Assembly: GCF_023509015.1 (NCBI RefSeq)
Contig: NZ_CP094975.1
Location: 1,123,501 to 1,187,500 of the forward strand
Origin: Pseudomonas abieticivorans
Lineage (GTDB): Bacteria > Pseudomonadota > Gammaproteobacteria > Pseudomonadales > Pseudomonadaceae
DNA length: 64,000 bases
Direction of reading: 5' to 3'
Part shown: piece after piece, positions 21,801 to 31,729 of the stretch
How positions within the stretch are numbered: position 1 is the stretch's first letter
Layout of the letters: every line of letters begins with the position of its first letter
Translations under genes and position numbers: made by a program
Notes under the pieces: model-generated
Told to the model about the DNA's origin: nothing
The model's input: the letters and a program-made list of their open reading frames with translations, nothing else
The model's database searches: none

Positions 21801-21808
21801 GAAAAGGC

Positions 21809-23371
21809 TTAGATCTTGTTGAACAGGCTCAACTGGGCAATCTTGGCGAAGGCAGCCTGGGATGCCTCCAACATGGTCTGCTGAAGGGTCAGGTTGATCG
21901 AGGCCGTGGCCATGTCGGTGTCGCCGATGTCCGACTGGGTGGTCTTGTTCGCCAGGCCCAGCGAAGTGTTCTCGGTGGTCTGGATAGTGATCGCATTGCC
22001 GGTGGCGCCGATCACGCCGCGAGCCTTGTCCACCTGCTCGCTGGCCTTGGACAGGTTGGCGATGGCCGAGGTGACCGAGTTTTGCATGGCCAGCAACTGA
22101 GTATTGTCACCGTTGATGGGGGTGTTCAACGCCGTCGCCAATTGGGACAGGGTGTCCAACACGCTCTGGGTCTTGTGCGCGTTGACCGAGACCTGGAAGG
22201 TGTCGCCGGACTTGGCCGTGCCGCTGATATCGAAGCTGGCGCCGGCCGCCGTGACCGTGCCGCCGGTGCCGCCGGTGTTGCCGGTGGCGATGGCCTTGCT
22301 GTCGGTGGTGTAGGGCTGGGCATACACCGAGTAGTCGCCGGTGTCGCTGGTGAACTTGATCACCGCACCCGAGCTTGGGAAGGCACTGTTGTAGGCGGCC
22401 TGGTTGGTGATCGAGCTGCTGGTGATCTGCGCCGTCGAGCCGTTCACCGCGCTGCGCGTTGCCGTCAACGTGTCCGGGGTGCTTTGCAGGGTGATCGAGT
22501 GGCCCGCCGTGGTGCCGGTGTTCGCGCTGTCGACCTTGAGGGTGAAATCCACGCCACGCAGGCTGATGGTGCTGCCGCCTTCGGCCGTGGGGTCGAAGGT
22601 GCCGTTGCCCGCGACCTCGGAGGTGATGTTGTTGCCCCCGGTATCGGTGATGGTGTAGGTGGTGTCGCTGGTGAAGTTGACGGTGTAGGGTTCGCCCTTG
22701 GTGAACGACTTGTTGTAGCTCGCCTCGGAGTCCATCTGGCCCGGGGAGATGGAGACCTTGTTGTCGTTCACCGCCGGCGACGTCACGGTCGACTGGGTGC
22801 GACTGGTATTGGTGGCCTGCTCGAAGGCGCTGTAGCCAGTCACGCCGGTGGGCAGGCTGAGCGTATCGGACACCTGCAGGCTCAGCGCGGTCTGGTCGCC
22901 CTGGTAGGTGTAGCTGCCGTCGCTGTTCTTGACGTACGGCGGTGTAGTGCTCTTGGAGCCGGAGAACATGTAGTAGCCCGAGGCATCCTTGGTGTTGAGC
23001 AGGCCCAGCACCTGGTCTTGCAGCTGGCTGATCTCGGCGCCGATGGATTGGCGGTCGGCGTCGGTCAGCGAGCCGTCACCAGCGTTCACGGCCAGCTCCT
23101 GTGCGCGCTGCAGGGCGTTGTTGACCGAACTCAACACGCTTTCCTGGTTGTTCAGCGAGTTGGTGGTGGTGCTCATGTTGGTGCTGTACTGGGTCAGCAG
23201 GCTGCTCTGCTGTTGCAGTTGCAACAGCTTGGCCGCACCGACCGGATCATCGCCGGCGGTCTTGATGCGCACGCCCGAGCTGATCTGCTCCTGGGTCTTG
23301 GCGGTTTGGGCGAAGGCCGAGGAATAGTTGGACGCGCTGGTCTCGAAATATTGAGAAGTGGAAATACGCAT
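21809..23371 (-). CDS. flgL: FlgL, hook-filament junction protein 3
   Basis: Second junction protein between hook and filament. It has 520 residues with flagellin-like helical ends (MRISTSQYFETSASNYSSAF at the start, QTMLEASQAAFAKIAQLSLFNKI at the end) and a long Thr/Ser/Gly-rich central insertion. It is 13 bases downstream of flgK. The start has GAGGATTAG upstream. It ends the flgF-L gene string before a strong terminator. Confidence 0.96.
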   Translation of the reverse strand: MRISTSQYFETSASNYSSAFAQTAKTQEQISSGVRIKTAGDDPVGAAKLLQLQQQSSLLTQYSTNMSTTTNSLNNQESVLSSVNNALQRAQELAVNAGDGSLTDADRQSIGAEISQLQDQVLGLLNTKDASGYYMFSGSKSTTPPYVKNSDGSYTYQGDQTALSLQVSDTLSLPTGVTGYSAFEQATNTSRTQSTVTSPAVNDNKVSISPGQMDSEASYNKSFTKGEPYTVNFTSDTTYTITDTGGNNITSEVAGNGTFDPTAEGGSTISLRGVDFTLKVDSANTGTTAGHSITLQSTPDTLTATRSAVNGSTAQITSSSITNQAAYNSAFPSSGAVIKFTSDTGDYSVYAQPYTTDSKAIATGNTGGTGGTVTAAGASFDISGTAKSGDTFQVSVNAHKTQSVLDTLSQLATALNTPINGDNTQLLAMQNSVTSAIANLSKASEQVDKARGVIGATGNAITIQTTENTSLGLANKTTQSDIGDTDMATASINLTLQQTMLEASQAAFAKIAQLSLFNKI

Positions 23372-23384
23372 GGTCGACTAATCC

Positions 23385-25430
23385 TCAGAGGGCGTTGAGC
23401 AAAGTGGTGAACGTGTCTTGCGCGGTCTTGATGATTTGCGACGACGCCGTGTAGTACTGCTGGAACTTGACCAGGGCCGCAGCCTCGTCGTCCAGGTTCA
23501 CGCCCGAGACCGAGTCGCGGTTGGACTTGGCCGTGGCCAGCACCGCCGAGGTAGCGCTGGCGTCGGTGGTGGCCTGGGACGCCTGGGCGCCCACGCCGGA
23601 GACCAGCGAGGCATAGGCGCTGGTGAAGCTCACGCCACCGGTGGCGGCACTGGTGCCGACCGTGGCCGAGGTTTGCAGGCCCAGCAGCGCGGTGGCGTTG
23701 CGGTTGTCGGACTTACCCGTGGTGTTGAACGCCACGCTGTAGCTGTCGTTGGTGGCTGGGCTGCCGCTGACGGTGGTGGCGAAACTGAAGCTCAGTGCGT
23801 TGCCACTACCGTCGGTCACGGCATTGCCGCTGCTGTCGAGCATCGGCACATTGATGCTCAGATTGTTGTCCTGGCCGGGCACGATGCTGCCGCTACCGAT
23901 GTTGTTGCCCTTGGCGTCGTAGACGGTGTAGGCCTGGGTGCCACTGGCGGCGGCATCGAACACCAGCTTGACCGGCGTCGAGTTCTCCAGGCCGCTTTGC
24001 AGCGTGGCCTTAGACGTACTGTCGTAGATGTCGACGCTGCTGGTCAGCGATGGCTGGGTAAAGCTTGCGGTGCCCGAGTTGCTGGCACTGGCGGTACCGG
24101 TCAACGGGCCGGAAAACGCCAGCGTGCTGGTGTCGGTCATGGTGGTGCTGATGGCGCTGGCCGCGTTGCGGGTCGGGATGACCTTGAAGGTATCGCCGGT
24201 GCTCAGGTCATTGCCGTTGAGCGACAGGGTAAAGCCGTCGATTACCGGCGCAGGGTCGTCGCCCAAGTCGTAGCTGCCCATCGCGGTGCCATCCGAGCGG
24301 GTGACGCTGTAGGCGGTGGGGCTGGTGAAGGTGACCTGGTAGTCGTTGTTGGTCAACGCACCGGTGTCGGCTATGGTCACGTCCAGGTTGCCGGAGCCGG
24401 TGCTGTTGCTCGACGACGCCAGGCTGCGCTGGGCAATAGCCGTGGCGCTATTGATGCTGGAGAACAGGTTGGAACCCAGGTTGCCGTTGTTGTCCACGCC
24501 TTGGGCCAACTGGCTGTTGATGCTGTCGGACACGGTCAGGGCGATCTGCCCCAGGCTGTTTTGCGCCGGGTCCAGTACGTCGCTGCGGTAGCGCAGCAGG
24601 CCACCGATGGTGCCGCCCGAGACCACCGAGGTGACATCGGAACTGTAATTGCCGTAGTTGACCGTGAGGTTGTACTGGCTCTTGTCGGTGGTGCCGGGCG
24701 CGGCCGTCAGGGTGTTCGAGGTATTGCCGCTGACCAGCGCCTGGCCGGTGCCCAGGTACACGTCGTAAGCGCCGCTGCCGTTTTGCTGAACGGTCACGCC
24801 GACCAGTTCATTGAGCGAGCGCACCGCTTCGTTGCGCGTATCCATCAAGCTGTTGGGCGTGTTGCCCGAGGCCGACAGGGTGGTGATCTGCTGGTTCAGC
24901 GAGGCGATCTGCTTGGTCAGGTCGTTGACTTGGCCGGTCAGCGTGCTCAGCTGCGAGTTGATCCCAGTGTTCTGCGACGAGATCTGCGTGGAAATCGAAT
25001 TGAACCGGTTGCTCAGGGTTTGTGCCGAGGTCAGCAGCAACTGCCGGGACGAGGTGTCGGTCGGGTTCGACGACGCGGTCTGCAGGGCTGCGAAGAAACT
25101 GGTCAGGGTGGAGCTGATGCCGGTGGCGCTGTCCGACAGCAGGCTGTCCAGGGTATTGACCTGGCTGCTGTAGGCGGCGGCGTCGGAGCTCAGCGCCGTG
25201 GTGGTTTGCAACTGGCTGTCCATGTAGCTGTTGTAGATACGGCGCACGTCGGAAATCGTCGTGCCGGTACCCACGAAACCCACGCCGATGTTCTGCACCG
25301 CGCTGGACGCGGACAGGGCCGACTGGCGCGAGTAACCCGCCGTCGAGACGTTGGTGATGTTGTTACTGGTGACCGTCAAGGCCGTCTGGCTGGCGTTAAG
25401 CCCGGAAAGCCCGATTGAAATCAGCGACAT
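23385..25430 (-). CDS. flgK: FlgK, hook-filament junction protein 1
   Basis: First hook-associated protein. It has 681 residues: the rod/hook N-terminal motif (ISIGLSGLNASQTAL, NNITNVSTAGYSRQ), a coiled D1 region (~90-200), a variable Ser/Thr/Ala-rich middle, and a C-terminal helix ending QYYTASSQIIKTAQDTFTTL. The N and C ends form the coiled-coil D0 layer. It lies 10 bases after flgJ. Confidence 0.97.
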   Translation of the reverse strand: MSLISIGLSGLNASQTALTVTSNNITNVSTAGYSRQSALSASSAVQNIGVGFVGTGTTISDVRRIYNSYMDSQLQTTTALSSDAAAYSSQVNTLDSLLSDSATGISSTLTSFFAALQTASSNPTDTSSRQLLLTSAQTLSNRFNSISTQISSQNTGINSQLSTLTGQVNDLTKQIASLNQQITTLSASGNTPNSLMDTRNEAVRSLNELVGVTVQQNGSGAYDVYLGTGQALVSGNTSNTLTAAPGTTDKSQYNLTVNYGNYSSDVTSVVSGGTIGGLLRYRSDVLDPAQNSLGQIALTVSDSINSQLAQGVDNNGNLGSNLFSSINSATAIAQRSLASSSNSTGSGNLDVTIADTGALTNNDYQVTFTSPTAYSVTRSDGTAMGSYDLGDDPAPVIDGFTLSLNGNDLSTGDTFKVIPTRNAASAISTTMTDTSTLAFSGPLTGTASASNSGTASFTQPSLTSSVDIYDSTSKATLQSGLENSTPVKLVFDAAASGTQAYTVYDAKGNNIGSGSIVPGQDNNLSINVPMLDSSGNAVTDGSGNALSFSFATTVSGSPATNDSYSVAFNTTGKSDNRNATALLGLQTSATVGTSAATGGVSFTSAYASLVSGVGAQASQATTDASATSAVLATAKSNRDSVSGVNLDDEAAALVKFQQYYTASSQIIKTAQDTFTTLLNAL

Positions 25431-25440
25431 GGTTCAGCCC

Positions 25441-26664
25441 TTATAAATTCGTTGAAGAACTACCGGTGGCATAGTTCTGGTAGCCCTTCATCTGCTTGGC
25501 TATCTGCGAGATCTTGCTGGCATAGTCCGGATCGGTGGCGTACCCGGCCTTCTGCAATTCTTTTACAAACTGTTCTGGGTTATCGGCGGACTTGACCACA
25601 TCTTGATAGCGATTGTTGCCCTGCAACAGGCTGACCAGGTCGTGGAAACTGTCGGCGTAGGAGTCGTAGGAGCGGAACTGCGCCGTCTCCTTGACCATCT
25701 TGCCGTCACGGAACTCACTGGTGATGGCGCGTGCCTGGTCACCCTGCCAATTGCCGCTGGCCTTGATGCCGAACAGGTTGTGGCTGCTCTTGCCGTTGTC
25801 GTCACGCATCACCGATTTGCCCCAGCCGGTTTCCAGCGCGGCCTGGGCCACCAGCACGGTCGGATCGACGCCGATACGCGCCGCCGCATCTTTGGCCAAT
25901 GGCAGCATGGTGGCGACGAAATCATCCGCCGAACTGAAGGCTTTTTTCGCCGGCGCCAGCGGGATCTGCGCCACGCTGCGGCCATGGATCACCCAGTTGC
26001 CGGTATCGCCATTGACCACGCCACTGCTCAGTGCCGACTTCCAGTTGCCCGGCAAATCACTGTTGTCGGCCGCCGTGTTGAGGCGGTTTTTCGCAGTGAC
26101 CTGCACGCTGGCATCGGTGGCTGCGGACGGCACGATGCCTGCCAGCAGGCGGTCGGCCAGCTTGGTGGGCAGCGCCAGGCGACGCTGGTTGAGCATCGCC
26201 ATGTCGTTGCGCAATGTCGGCTGGGCCTGCTCGGCCTTGGCGTCGGCGGCGCCGGAACGCAGCGCACCCAACGTCTGCTTGGTGGTGTCGGCGCCCCGGG
26301 CGGCAAACGGGTTGTCCTGGGTGTGCACCGCAGGCTTGGTCTTGGACAGTTGGCGCATCAGCACATCTTGCAGGCCGATGCCGTTGCCACGTCGCGACAG
26401 GGTCACGGCCAACTGCTGGTCGTACATTTCCTGGTACTGCTTGGTGGTCTCGGTGTTCATCGGGTTGTCCTTGGCCAGGACATCGTTGGCCTTGCGCATG
26501 GACTTGAGCATCTCGCCAACGAACAGCGACTCGAATTCCTGGGCAACCTTCTTGAGGTTGGCGTCACTGTCGCGATCACCCACCTTCAAGGCACTCAGGC
26601 GATTGAGGTCGGTGTACGCACCACTGTCGGCGGGGGCGCTGACGCCCCCCTTGGGCAGGTCCAT
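25441..26664 (-). CDS. flgJ: FlgJ, rod cap with muramidase domain
   Basis: Bifunctional periplasmic protein of 407 residues. The N-terminal part (~30-120; LKKVAQEFESLFVGEMLKSM) guides rod assembly. The C-terminal glucosaminidase-type domain (~240-400; LVAQAALETGWGKSV with the catalytic-type Glu, HNLFGIKASGNWQGD) opens peptidoglycan for the rod. A linker of about 100 residues joins them. It is exported through the flagellar apparatus, so no signal peptide is expected or seen. Confidence 0.96.
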   Translation of the reverse strand: MDLPKGGVSAPADSGAYTDLNRLSALKVGDRDSDANLKKVAQEFESLFVGEMLKSMRKANDVLAKDNPMNTETTKQYQEMYDQQLAVTLSRRGNGIGLQDVLMRQLSKTKPAVHTQDNPFAARGADTTKQTLGALRSGAADAKAEQAQPTLRNDMAMLNQRRLALPTKLADRLLAGIVPSAATDASVQVTAKNRLNTAADNSDLPGNWKSALSSGVVNGDTGNWVIHGRSVAQIPLAPAKKAFSSADDFVATMLPLAKDAAARIGVDPTVLVAQAALETGWGKSVMRDDNGKSSHNLFGIKASGNWQGDQARAITSEFRDGKMVKETAQFRSYDSYADSFHDLVSLLQGNNRYQDVVKSADNPEQFVKELQKAGYATDPDYASKISQIAKQMKGYQNYATGSSSTNL

Positions 26665-26674
26665 GGCCAGGTCC

Positions 26675-27790
26675 TTAAATAACGATCAGGTCGGCTTGCA
26701 ACGCGCCGGCCTGCTTCAAGGCTTCCAGGATGGCCATCAGGTCACCTGGGGCTGCGCCCACCTGATTGACCGCACGCACGATCTCGTCAAGCGTGGTACC
26801 CGGGCCAAACTTGAACATTGGCTTGGCTTCTTGCTGCGCGTTGATCTTGGAGCGCGGCACCACGGCGGTCTGGCCGTTGGACAGAGGACCCGGCTGGCTG
26901 ACGATCGGGTCTTCGGTGATGGTTACGGTCAGGCTGCCGTGGGTGACGGCGGCAGGCGACACCTTGACGTTCTGGCCGATCACGATGGTGCCGGTGCGCG
27001 AGTTGATGATGACCTTGGCCACGGCCTGGCCGGGGTCGATCTCCAGGTTTTCGAGCAGCGACACGTAGTCGACCCGCTGGCTGGGATCGATGGGCGCGGT
27101 GACGCGCACCGAGCCGCCGTCCAGCGCCTGGGCGACGCCTGGGCCGAGCAGGTCGTTGATCTTGTCGACGATGTGCTTGGCGGTGGTGAAGTCGGAACGG
27201 TTGAGGTCCAGGGTCAGGCTGTTGCCTTGGTTGAAGCCGCTGGGCACGGCACGCTCGACACTGGCACCGCCGGGAATACGGCCGGCCGACGGCACGTTGA
27301 CGGTGATCTTGGAACCATCACGGCCCTCGGCATCGAAGCCGCCCACCACCAGGTTGCCCTGGGCGATGGCGTAGACGTTGCCGTCGATACCCTTGAGCGG
27401 GGTCATCAGCAGACTGCCGCCGCGCAGGCTCTTGGAGTTGCCGATGGAGGACACGGTTATGTCGATCTGCTGGCCGGGCTTGGCGAACGCCGGCAGGTCG
27501 GCGTGTATCGACACCGCCGCGACGTTTTTGAGCTGCACGTTGCCGGAGTTGGCCGGCACCTTGATGCCGAACTGCGACAGCATGTTGTTGAAGGTTTGCA
27601 GGGTGAACGGGGTCTGGGTGGTCTGGTCACCCGTGCCGTTGAGCCCCACCACCAGCCCGTAGCCGATCAACTGGTTGGTACGCACGCCGGAAATGCTGGC
27701 GATGTCCTTCAGGCGCTCGGCATGGGCGCCGAACGCCGTGGCCAGCAACAGCGTCGCCGCAATCAGGTGCTTGAACTTGAGCATGATCAT
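26675..27790 (-). CDS. flgI: FlgI, P-ring protein
   Basis: Forms the bushing around the rod in the peptidoglycan layer. It has 371 residues with a Sec signal peptide ([16 protein letters not shown], cleaved before ERLKD). Family motifs [19 protein letters not shown] and the C terminus [20 protein letters not shown] are present. A second ATG two codons in (27784) gives 369 residues, the usual family length. An AGG lies 5 bases before the first and 11 before the second, so the choice is open. Confidence 0.96.
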   Translation of the reverse strand: MIMLKFKHLIAATLLLATAFGAHAERLKDIASISGVRTNQLIGYGLVVGLNGTGDQTTQTPFTLQTFNNMLSQFGIKVPANSGNVQLKNVAAVSIHADLPAFAKPGQQIDITVSSIGNSKSLRGGSLLMTPLKGIDGNVYAIAQGNLVVGGFDAEGRDGSKITVNVPSAGRIPGGASVERAVPSGFNQGNSLTLDLNRSDFTTAKHIVDKINDLLGPGVAQALDGGSVRVTAPIDPSQRVDYVSLLENLEIDPGQAVAKVIINSRTGTIVIGQNVKVSPAAVTHGSLTVTITEDPIVSQPGPLSNGQTAVVPRSKINAQQEAKPMFKFGPGTTLDEIVRAVNQVGAAPGDLMAILEALKQAGALQADLIVI

Positions 27791-27796
27791 CCGAAC

Positions 27797-28474
27797 CTAA
27801 AAGGGCCAATACGGGCTGAGGAAGAAGCGGTCCAGCCAACCCGGCTGACTCGCATCGGCAAACGAACCGGTACCCGAGTACGTGATGCGCGCATCGGCGA
27901 CACGGGTCGACGACACGGTGTTGTCGGTGGCAATGTCATCGGCACGCACCAGGCCTGCGATGCGCACCAGCTCTTCGCCGGTGTTGAGCGTCATCCACTT
28001 CTCGCCGCGCACGGCGATAATGCCGTTGGGCAGCACGTCGGCCACGGTCACGGTGATGGAGCCGGTCAGGCTGTTGCCCTGGGCCGCCTTGCTGTCGCCG
28101 TTGGTGGCGCGATCACCGGTGTAGCCGGCGTTGAGGTTGGCGTTGCCGGAGGTGACACTGCTGCCGAACAACGAGGTCAGGCTCATGGTGGTATCGCTGG
28201 TCTTGGACACCTTGGAGTTCGCCGTCTTGCTGGCCGAGGTTTTCTCGTTCAGCGTGATGGTGATGATGTCACCTACGCGAAAGGCCTTGCGGTCGCTGTA
28301 GAGGCCCTGTTCGAAACCGGCCTGGTAGATCGAACCGTTATTGGCGGCAGCCGGCAACGGCGTGCGCGGCAATACCGGCGCGTAGTACGGATCGTTGGGT
28401 TTGGCCACGGGGCCCAGGCACCCGGACAACAGGGCGGCCCCGCCCAGGGCAAGAACTCTTAACAAGCGACTCAT
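27797..28474 (-). CDS. flgH: FlgH, L-ring lipoprotein
   Basis: Outer-membrane ring protein of the basal body. It has 225 residues and a lipoprotein signal with lipobox LLSGC (Cys19), followed by [15 protein letters not shown]. Conserved [19 protein letters not shown] and VRAEDIA-like [15 protein letters not shown] segments are present. It lies between flgG and flgI. Confidence 0.96.
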   Translation of the reverse strand: MSRLLRVLALGGAALLSGCLGPVAKPNDPYYAPVLPRTPLPAAANNGSIYQAGFEQGLYSDRKAFRVGDIITITLNEKTSASKTANSKVSKTSDTTMSLTSLFGSSVTSGNANLNAGYTGDRATNGDSKAAQGNSLTGSITVTVADVLPNGIIAVRGEKWMTLNTGEELVRIAGLVRADDIATDNTVSSTRVADARITYSGTGSFADASQPGWLDRFFLSPYWPF

Positions 28475-28523
28475 GACACTGACCTCACGGTGTTGCTGGC
28501 GCCCAAGGCGCCGTGTGGCTGAA

Positions 28524-29309
28524 TTACAGATTCTGCGTTACGTACTGGAGCATCTGGTCCGCGGTGGAGATCACCTTGGAGTTCATCTCGTAGGCGCGCT
28601 GGGTGGTGATCATGTTGACCAGCTCTTCAACGGTGCTCACGTTGGAGTTTTCCAGGGTGTTCTGCAGCGTGGTACCCAAGCCGTTCAGGCCAGGGGTACC
28701 GACTTGCGGCGCGCCGCTGGCAGCGGTCTCCAGGAACAGGTTGCTGCCGATGGCTTGCAGGCCGGCCGGGTTGATGAAGTCGGCGGTTTGCAGGTTGCCG
28801 ATCACCTGGGACGCGGCGTTGCCGGCGGTGGTGATCGACACGGTGCCGTCGGTGCCCACGGTGAAGGTTTGCGCGTCGGTCGGCACCACGATGGCCGGGT
28901 CCAGGGCCTGGCCACTGGCGGTCACGATCTGGCCGGTGGAGTCCAGGTGGAAGGTGCCGTCACGGGTGTAGGCGGTAGTGCCGTCGGCCTGGGTGATCTG
29001 GAAGAAACCGCGGCCGTTGACGGCCAGGTCCAGCGGCTGATCGGTGGTTTGCAGGCTGCCGGCGGTGAAGTTCTTCTGGGTGCCGACGATGCGCACGCCG
29101 GTACCCAGTTGCAACCCGGAGGGCAGCTCGGTATCGGTGGTCGAGTTGGCGCCTGGCTGGCGTTTGGTCTGGTACAGCAAGTCCTGGAACTCGGCGCGGT
29201 CGCTTTTGAAACCGGTGGTGGACACGTTCGCCAGGTTGTTGGAAATGGTGGTCAGGTTCATGTCCTGAGCCGCAAGACCGGTCTTGGCCACATAAAGTGC
29301 AGGTAGCAT
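28524..29309 (-). CDS. flgG: FlgG, distal rod protein
   Basis: Main distal rod subunit. It has 261 residues (normal for FlgG) and no signal peptide. The N-terminal rod motif is [20 protein letters not shown] followed by [12 protein letters not shown]; the C-terminal [20 protein letters not shown] is typical of the family. It lies 49 bases after flgF with its own AGGAG site. Confidence 0.97.
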   Translation of the reverse strand: MLPALYVAKTGLAAQDMNLTTISNNLANVSTTGFKSDRAEFQDLLYQTKRQPGANSTTDTELPSGLQLGTGVRIVGTQKNFTAGSLQTTDQPLDLAVNGRGFFQITQADGTTAYTRDGTFHLDSTGQIVTASGQALDPAIVVPTDAQTFTVGTDGTVSITTAGNAASQVIGNLQTADFINPAGLQAIGSNLFLETAASGAPQVGTPGLNGLGTTLQNTLENSNVSTVEELVNMITTQRAYEMNSKVISTADQMLQYVTQNL

Positions 29310-29358
29310 GGTGTTCTCCTATGTGCGCGCCTGTTTTACGCCGCGCCGGAATCGATAA

Positions 29359-30099
29359 TCAGGTGTTCTGCAAGACCCGCGCCATGGACTCATCATCTTC
29401 TTTGGCGGTGGTCATCATCTTGATGTGCAACTCGAACTGCTTTGACAGTGCCAGCACCGAGGTCATCTCTTCGACGGCATTGACGTTGCTGGCCTGCAGG
29501 AAGCCCGAGTTCAGCGTGGAGTTGGCGTCTGCCGCGGCTGGCTGGCCGTCCTTGGTGTGGATCAGGCCATCGCTGCCCTTGGTCAGGTTGCCGATGTCAG
29601 GCTTGACGAGCTTGATGCGGTCCACCTGGGCAATCACCGAAGGGCCAGTGCCCTGAGAGCGAATGCTGATGGTGCCGTCCGCGCCGATCTCGATTTTTTC
29701 ATCCGGCGGCACGGCAATCGGCCCGCCATTGCCCATGACCGGCAAACCGTTGCCGTCACGCAAGATGCCCAGGGCGTCGACGTTCATGCTGGCGGTACGC
29801 ACGTAGGCTTCGCTGCCGTCCGGTGCCTGCACGGCGATGTAGCTGTCCTGGCCTGCGGTCACGTCCAGGTCGCGACCCGTCGCTTCCATGGCGCCCGGGG
29901 TGAAATCGGTGCCGGGGTTTTCCGTCATGGCATAGGCCCGCGACGGGAATACGTCACCGAACACCGGCATCGAACGGGCCTGCTCCAGGTCCCGTTGGAA
30001 ACCGTTGGTGGTCACGTTGGCCAGGTTGTTGGCATGCGACTTTTGCGCCAGCGCGTTTTGGCTGGCGCCGGTCATTGCCACGTAAAGCATCTTGTCCAA
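29359..30099 (-). CDS. flgF: FlgF, proximal rod protein
   Basis: Rod protein of 246 residues: N-terminal MLYVAMTGASQNALAQKSHA and NNLANVTTNGFQ, and C-terminal NAVEEMTSVLALSKQFELHIK. It is the first gene of the flgFGHIJKL string. A sigma-54 element lies 55 bases upstream, and a terminator after flgE separates it from flgBCDE. Confidence 0.97.
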   Translation of the reverse strand: MDKMLYVAMTGASQNALAQKSHANNLANVTTNGFQRDLEQARSMPVFGDVFPSRAYAMTENPGTDFTPGAMEATGRDLDVTAGQDSYIAVQAPDGSEAYVRTASMNVDALGILRDGNGLPVMGNGGPIAVPPDEKIEIGADGTISIRSQGTGPSVIAQVDRIKLVKPDIGNLTKGSDGLIHTKDGQPAAADANSTLNSGFLQASNVNAVEEMTSVLALSKQFELHIKMMTTAKEDDESMARVLQNT

Positions 30100-30153
30100 G
30101 CTGGGTCTCCCATGACGGGCTAATGCCGCCGGCGGCTGTTCTGACAGGGAGAA

Positions 30154-30170
30154 AGCAACAAGCGGGCCAA
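30154..30170 (-). promoter_or_regulatory. Sigma-54 promoter of flgF operon
   Basis: On the minus strand TTGGCCCGCTTGTTGC has the GG-N10-GC spacing with one change (A to C) in the -24 box. It fits RpoN control of flgFGHIJKL. Confidence 0.7.
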
Positions 30171-30302
30171 AGTTGCAAAAGCCTTTGTACGCCCGGTGTT
30201 ACAGGGGGTTTGCCACGTTTTGCGCCCTGCCCGGCGAATGCGCGAGTCGGAAAAACGGCGCGCATCTGCCGCCGCGCGGCAAACACCTGGCAATGGCGCC
30301 AG

Positions 30303-30337
30303 AAAAGCAAAGGCCCCAGTCTCGCGACCAGGGCCTT
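30303..30337 (-). terminator. Terminator of flgBCDE
   Basis: A stem of AAGGCCC / GGGCCTT with an inner paired loop lies about 20 bases past the flgE stop and is followed on the minus strand by TTTGCTTTTC. Confidence 0.7.
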
Positions 30338-30358
30338 GGGTAACGCCTGCAACAACTA

Positions 30359-31702
30359 TCACGTCATCTGGATAGTGGTCTGCATGATGGTGCTTTCGGT
30401 GGAGATGGTCTTGGCGTTGGCCTGGTAGTTGGACTGCGCCTTGATCAGGTTCACCAGCTCCTGGGTCAGGTCGACGTTGGAGTCTTCCAGGGACGAGGCG
30501 GTCAGCGAACCCATGGTGCCGCTGTTTGGCGTGCCGATCACCGGTACACCCGAGGCGTAGGTTTCGCGCCAGGCGGTACCGCCGGCCGGGCTCAGGCCCT
30601 GGGTGTTGGCGAAGTTGGCCAAGGCCACCTGGCCAACGATGTTGGTCTTGCCGTTGTTGAAGGTGGCAGTCAATTGACCGGTGTCGCTGACCGACAGGGC
30701 GGTCAGCTCGCCGGTGGCATAACCGTCCTGATCCTTGGCGGTGGTGGCCGAGGTGGCGTTGTATTGGGTGATGTTGGTCAGGTCCAGGTTGATCGCCGCA
30801 GTGGCGGACGAACCGTTGGATGCCCAGGTACCATCGGTTGCTTCAGACGCAGGCACCCAGTTGTCCAGGCTGAACGTGCCGTCGGCATTCACACCAAGCG
30901 AGGTGGAGGTGGCGGCTGCGGCCGTGTAGCTGTACGAACCATCGGAATTGAAGTTGATGGTGTTGGCCAGCGGCGTGGCACCGGCATCGACCTGGGTGGT
31001 GGCATCGATATTGGTTGCCGGCGATTGCGGGTTGCGGCCATCGATCGTCGAGTACATGGTCCAGGTATTGGACGCGGAATCCTTGACGAAATACTGGTTC
31101 AGCTGGTGGGCATTGCCTTGGCTGTCGTAGACGTCGGTGTTGAAGGTGTAGTTGTACGAGTCAACGTTGGAGGCGCTGAACGGCGTGACGGTCGGCGCGG
31201 TGGCGCTGGAGTTCAGGTTGACCGTTTCCGAGACCGTGGAGGTCGCCTTGGGGGCCAGGTTCGAGGTATCGATGGCCAGGTTCGACAGCACGCCGGAGGT
31301 CAGCTTGCCAGTGGAGTCGGTGGTGTAGCCCTGCAGGTTGTTGCCGCTGGCGTCGACGATGTTGCCCGACTTGTCGCTGTAGAAGGCGCCGGCACGGGTA
31401 TACAGCTTGGAGCCGTTGTCACTCATGACAAAGAAGCCGTTGCCGTTGATGGCCATGTCCAGGCTGTTGCCGGTGGACTCGATGTTGCCCTGGGTGAACT
31501 GCTGGGAAACAGCCGCGGTGGTCACGCCGCTACCGACCGTGGTCTTGCCCGAAGTGCCACGGATCGATTGCGCGTACTGGTCGGCGAACTCGGTGCGCGA
31601 CGACTTGAAACCGGTGGTGGCGACGTTGGCAATGTTGTTGCCGGTGACGTCCAGTGCTTTGTTGGCTGCTGCCAGGCCACTGAGGCCGACGTTGAAAGAC
31701 AT
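30359..31702 (-). CDS. flgE: FlgE, flagellar hook protein
   Basis: Subunit of the hook. It has 447 residues. N-terminal SFNVGLSGLAAANKALDVTG and NNIANVATTGFKSSR; C-terminal DLTQELVNLIKAQSNYQANAK. The middle (~150-330) is variable and Thr/Ser/Ala/Asn-rich. It is 27 bases downstream of flgD and is the last gene before a terminator. Confidence 0.97.
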   Translation of the reverse strand: MSFNVGLSGLAAANKALDVTGNNIANVATTGFKSSRTEFADQYAQSIRGTSGKTTVGSGVTTAAVSQQFTQGNIESTGNSLDMAINGNGFFVMSDNGSKLYTRAGAFYSDKSGNIVDASGNNLQGYTTDSTGKLTSGVLSNLAIDTSNLAPKATSTVSETVNLNSSATAPTVTPFSASNVDSYNYTFNTDVYDSQGNAHQLNQYFVKDSASNTWTMYSTIDGRNPQSPATNIDATTQVDAGATPLANTINFNSDGSYSYTAAAATSTSLGVNADGTFSLDNWVPASEATDGTWASNGSSATAAINLDLTNITQYNATSATTAKDQDGYATGELTALSVSDTGQLTATFNNGKTNIVGQVALANFANTQGLSPAGGTAWRETYASGVPVIGTPNSGTMGSLTASSLEDSNVDLTQELVNLIKAQSNYQANAKTISTESTIMQTTIQMT

Positions 31703-31729
31703 AGTTTCACTCCTGCGCCGTAGCCGGCA

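Noticed and set aside
23418..25418. 666-codon open frame on the plus strand opposite flgK
   Set aside because: Gly/Arg/Val-rich low-complexity shadow of flgK without ribosome site or recognisable domain.
25691..28462. 923-codon open frame on the plus strand
   Set aside because: It is antisense to flgJ, flgI and flgH, which have clear family matches; the antisense frame is a by-product of high GC.
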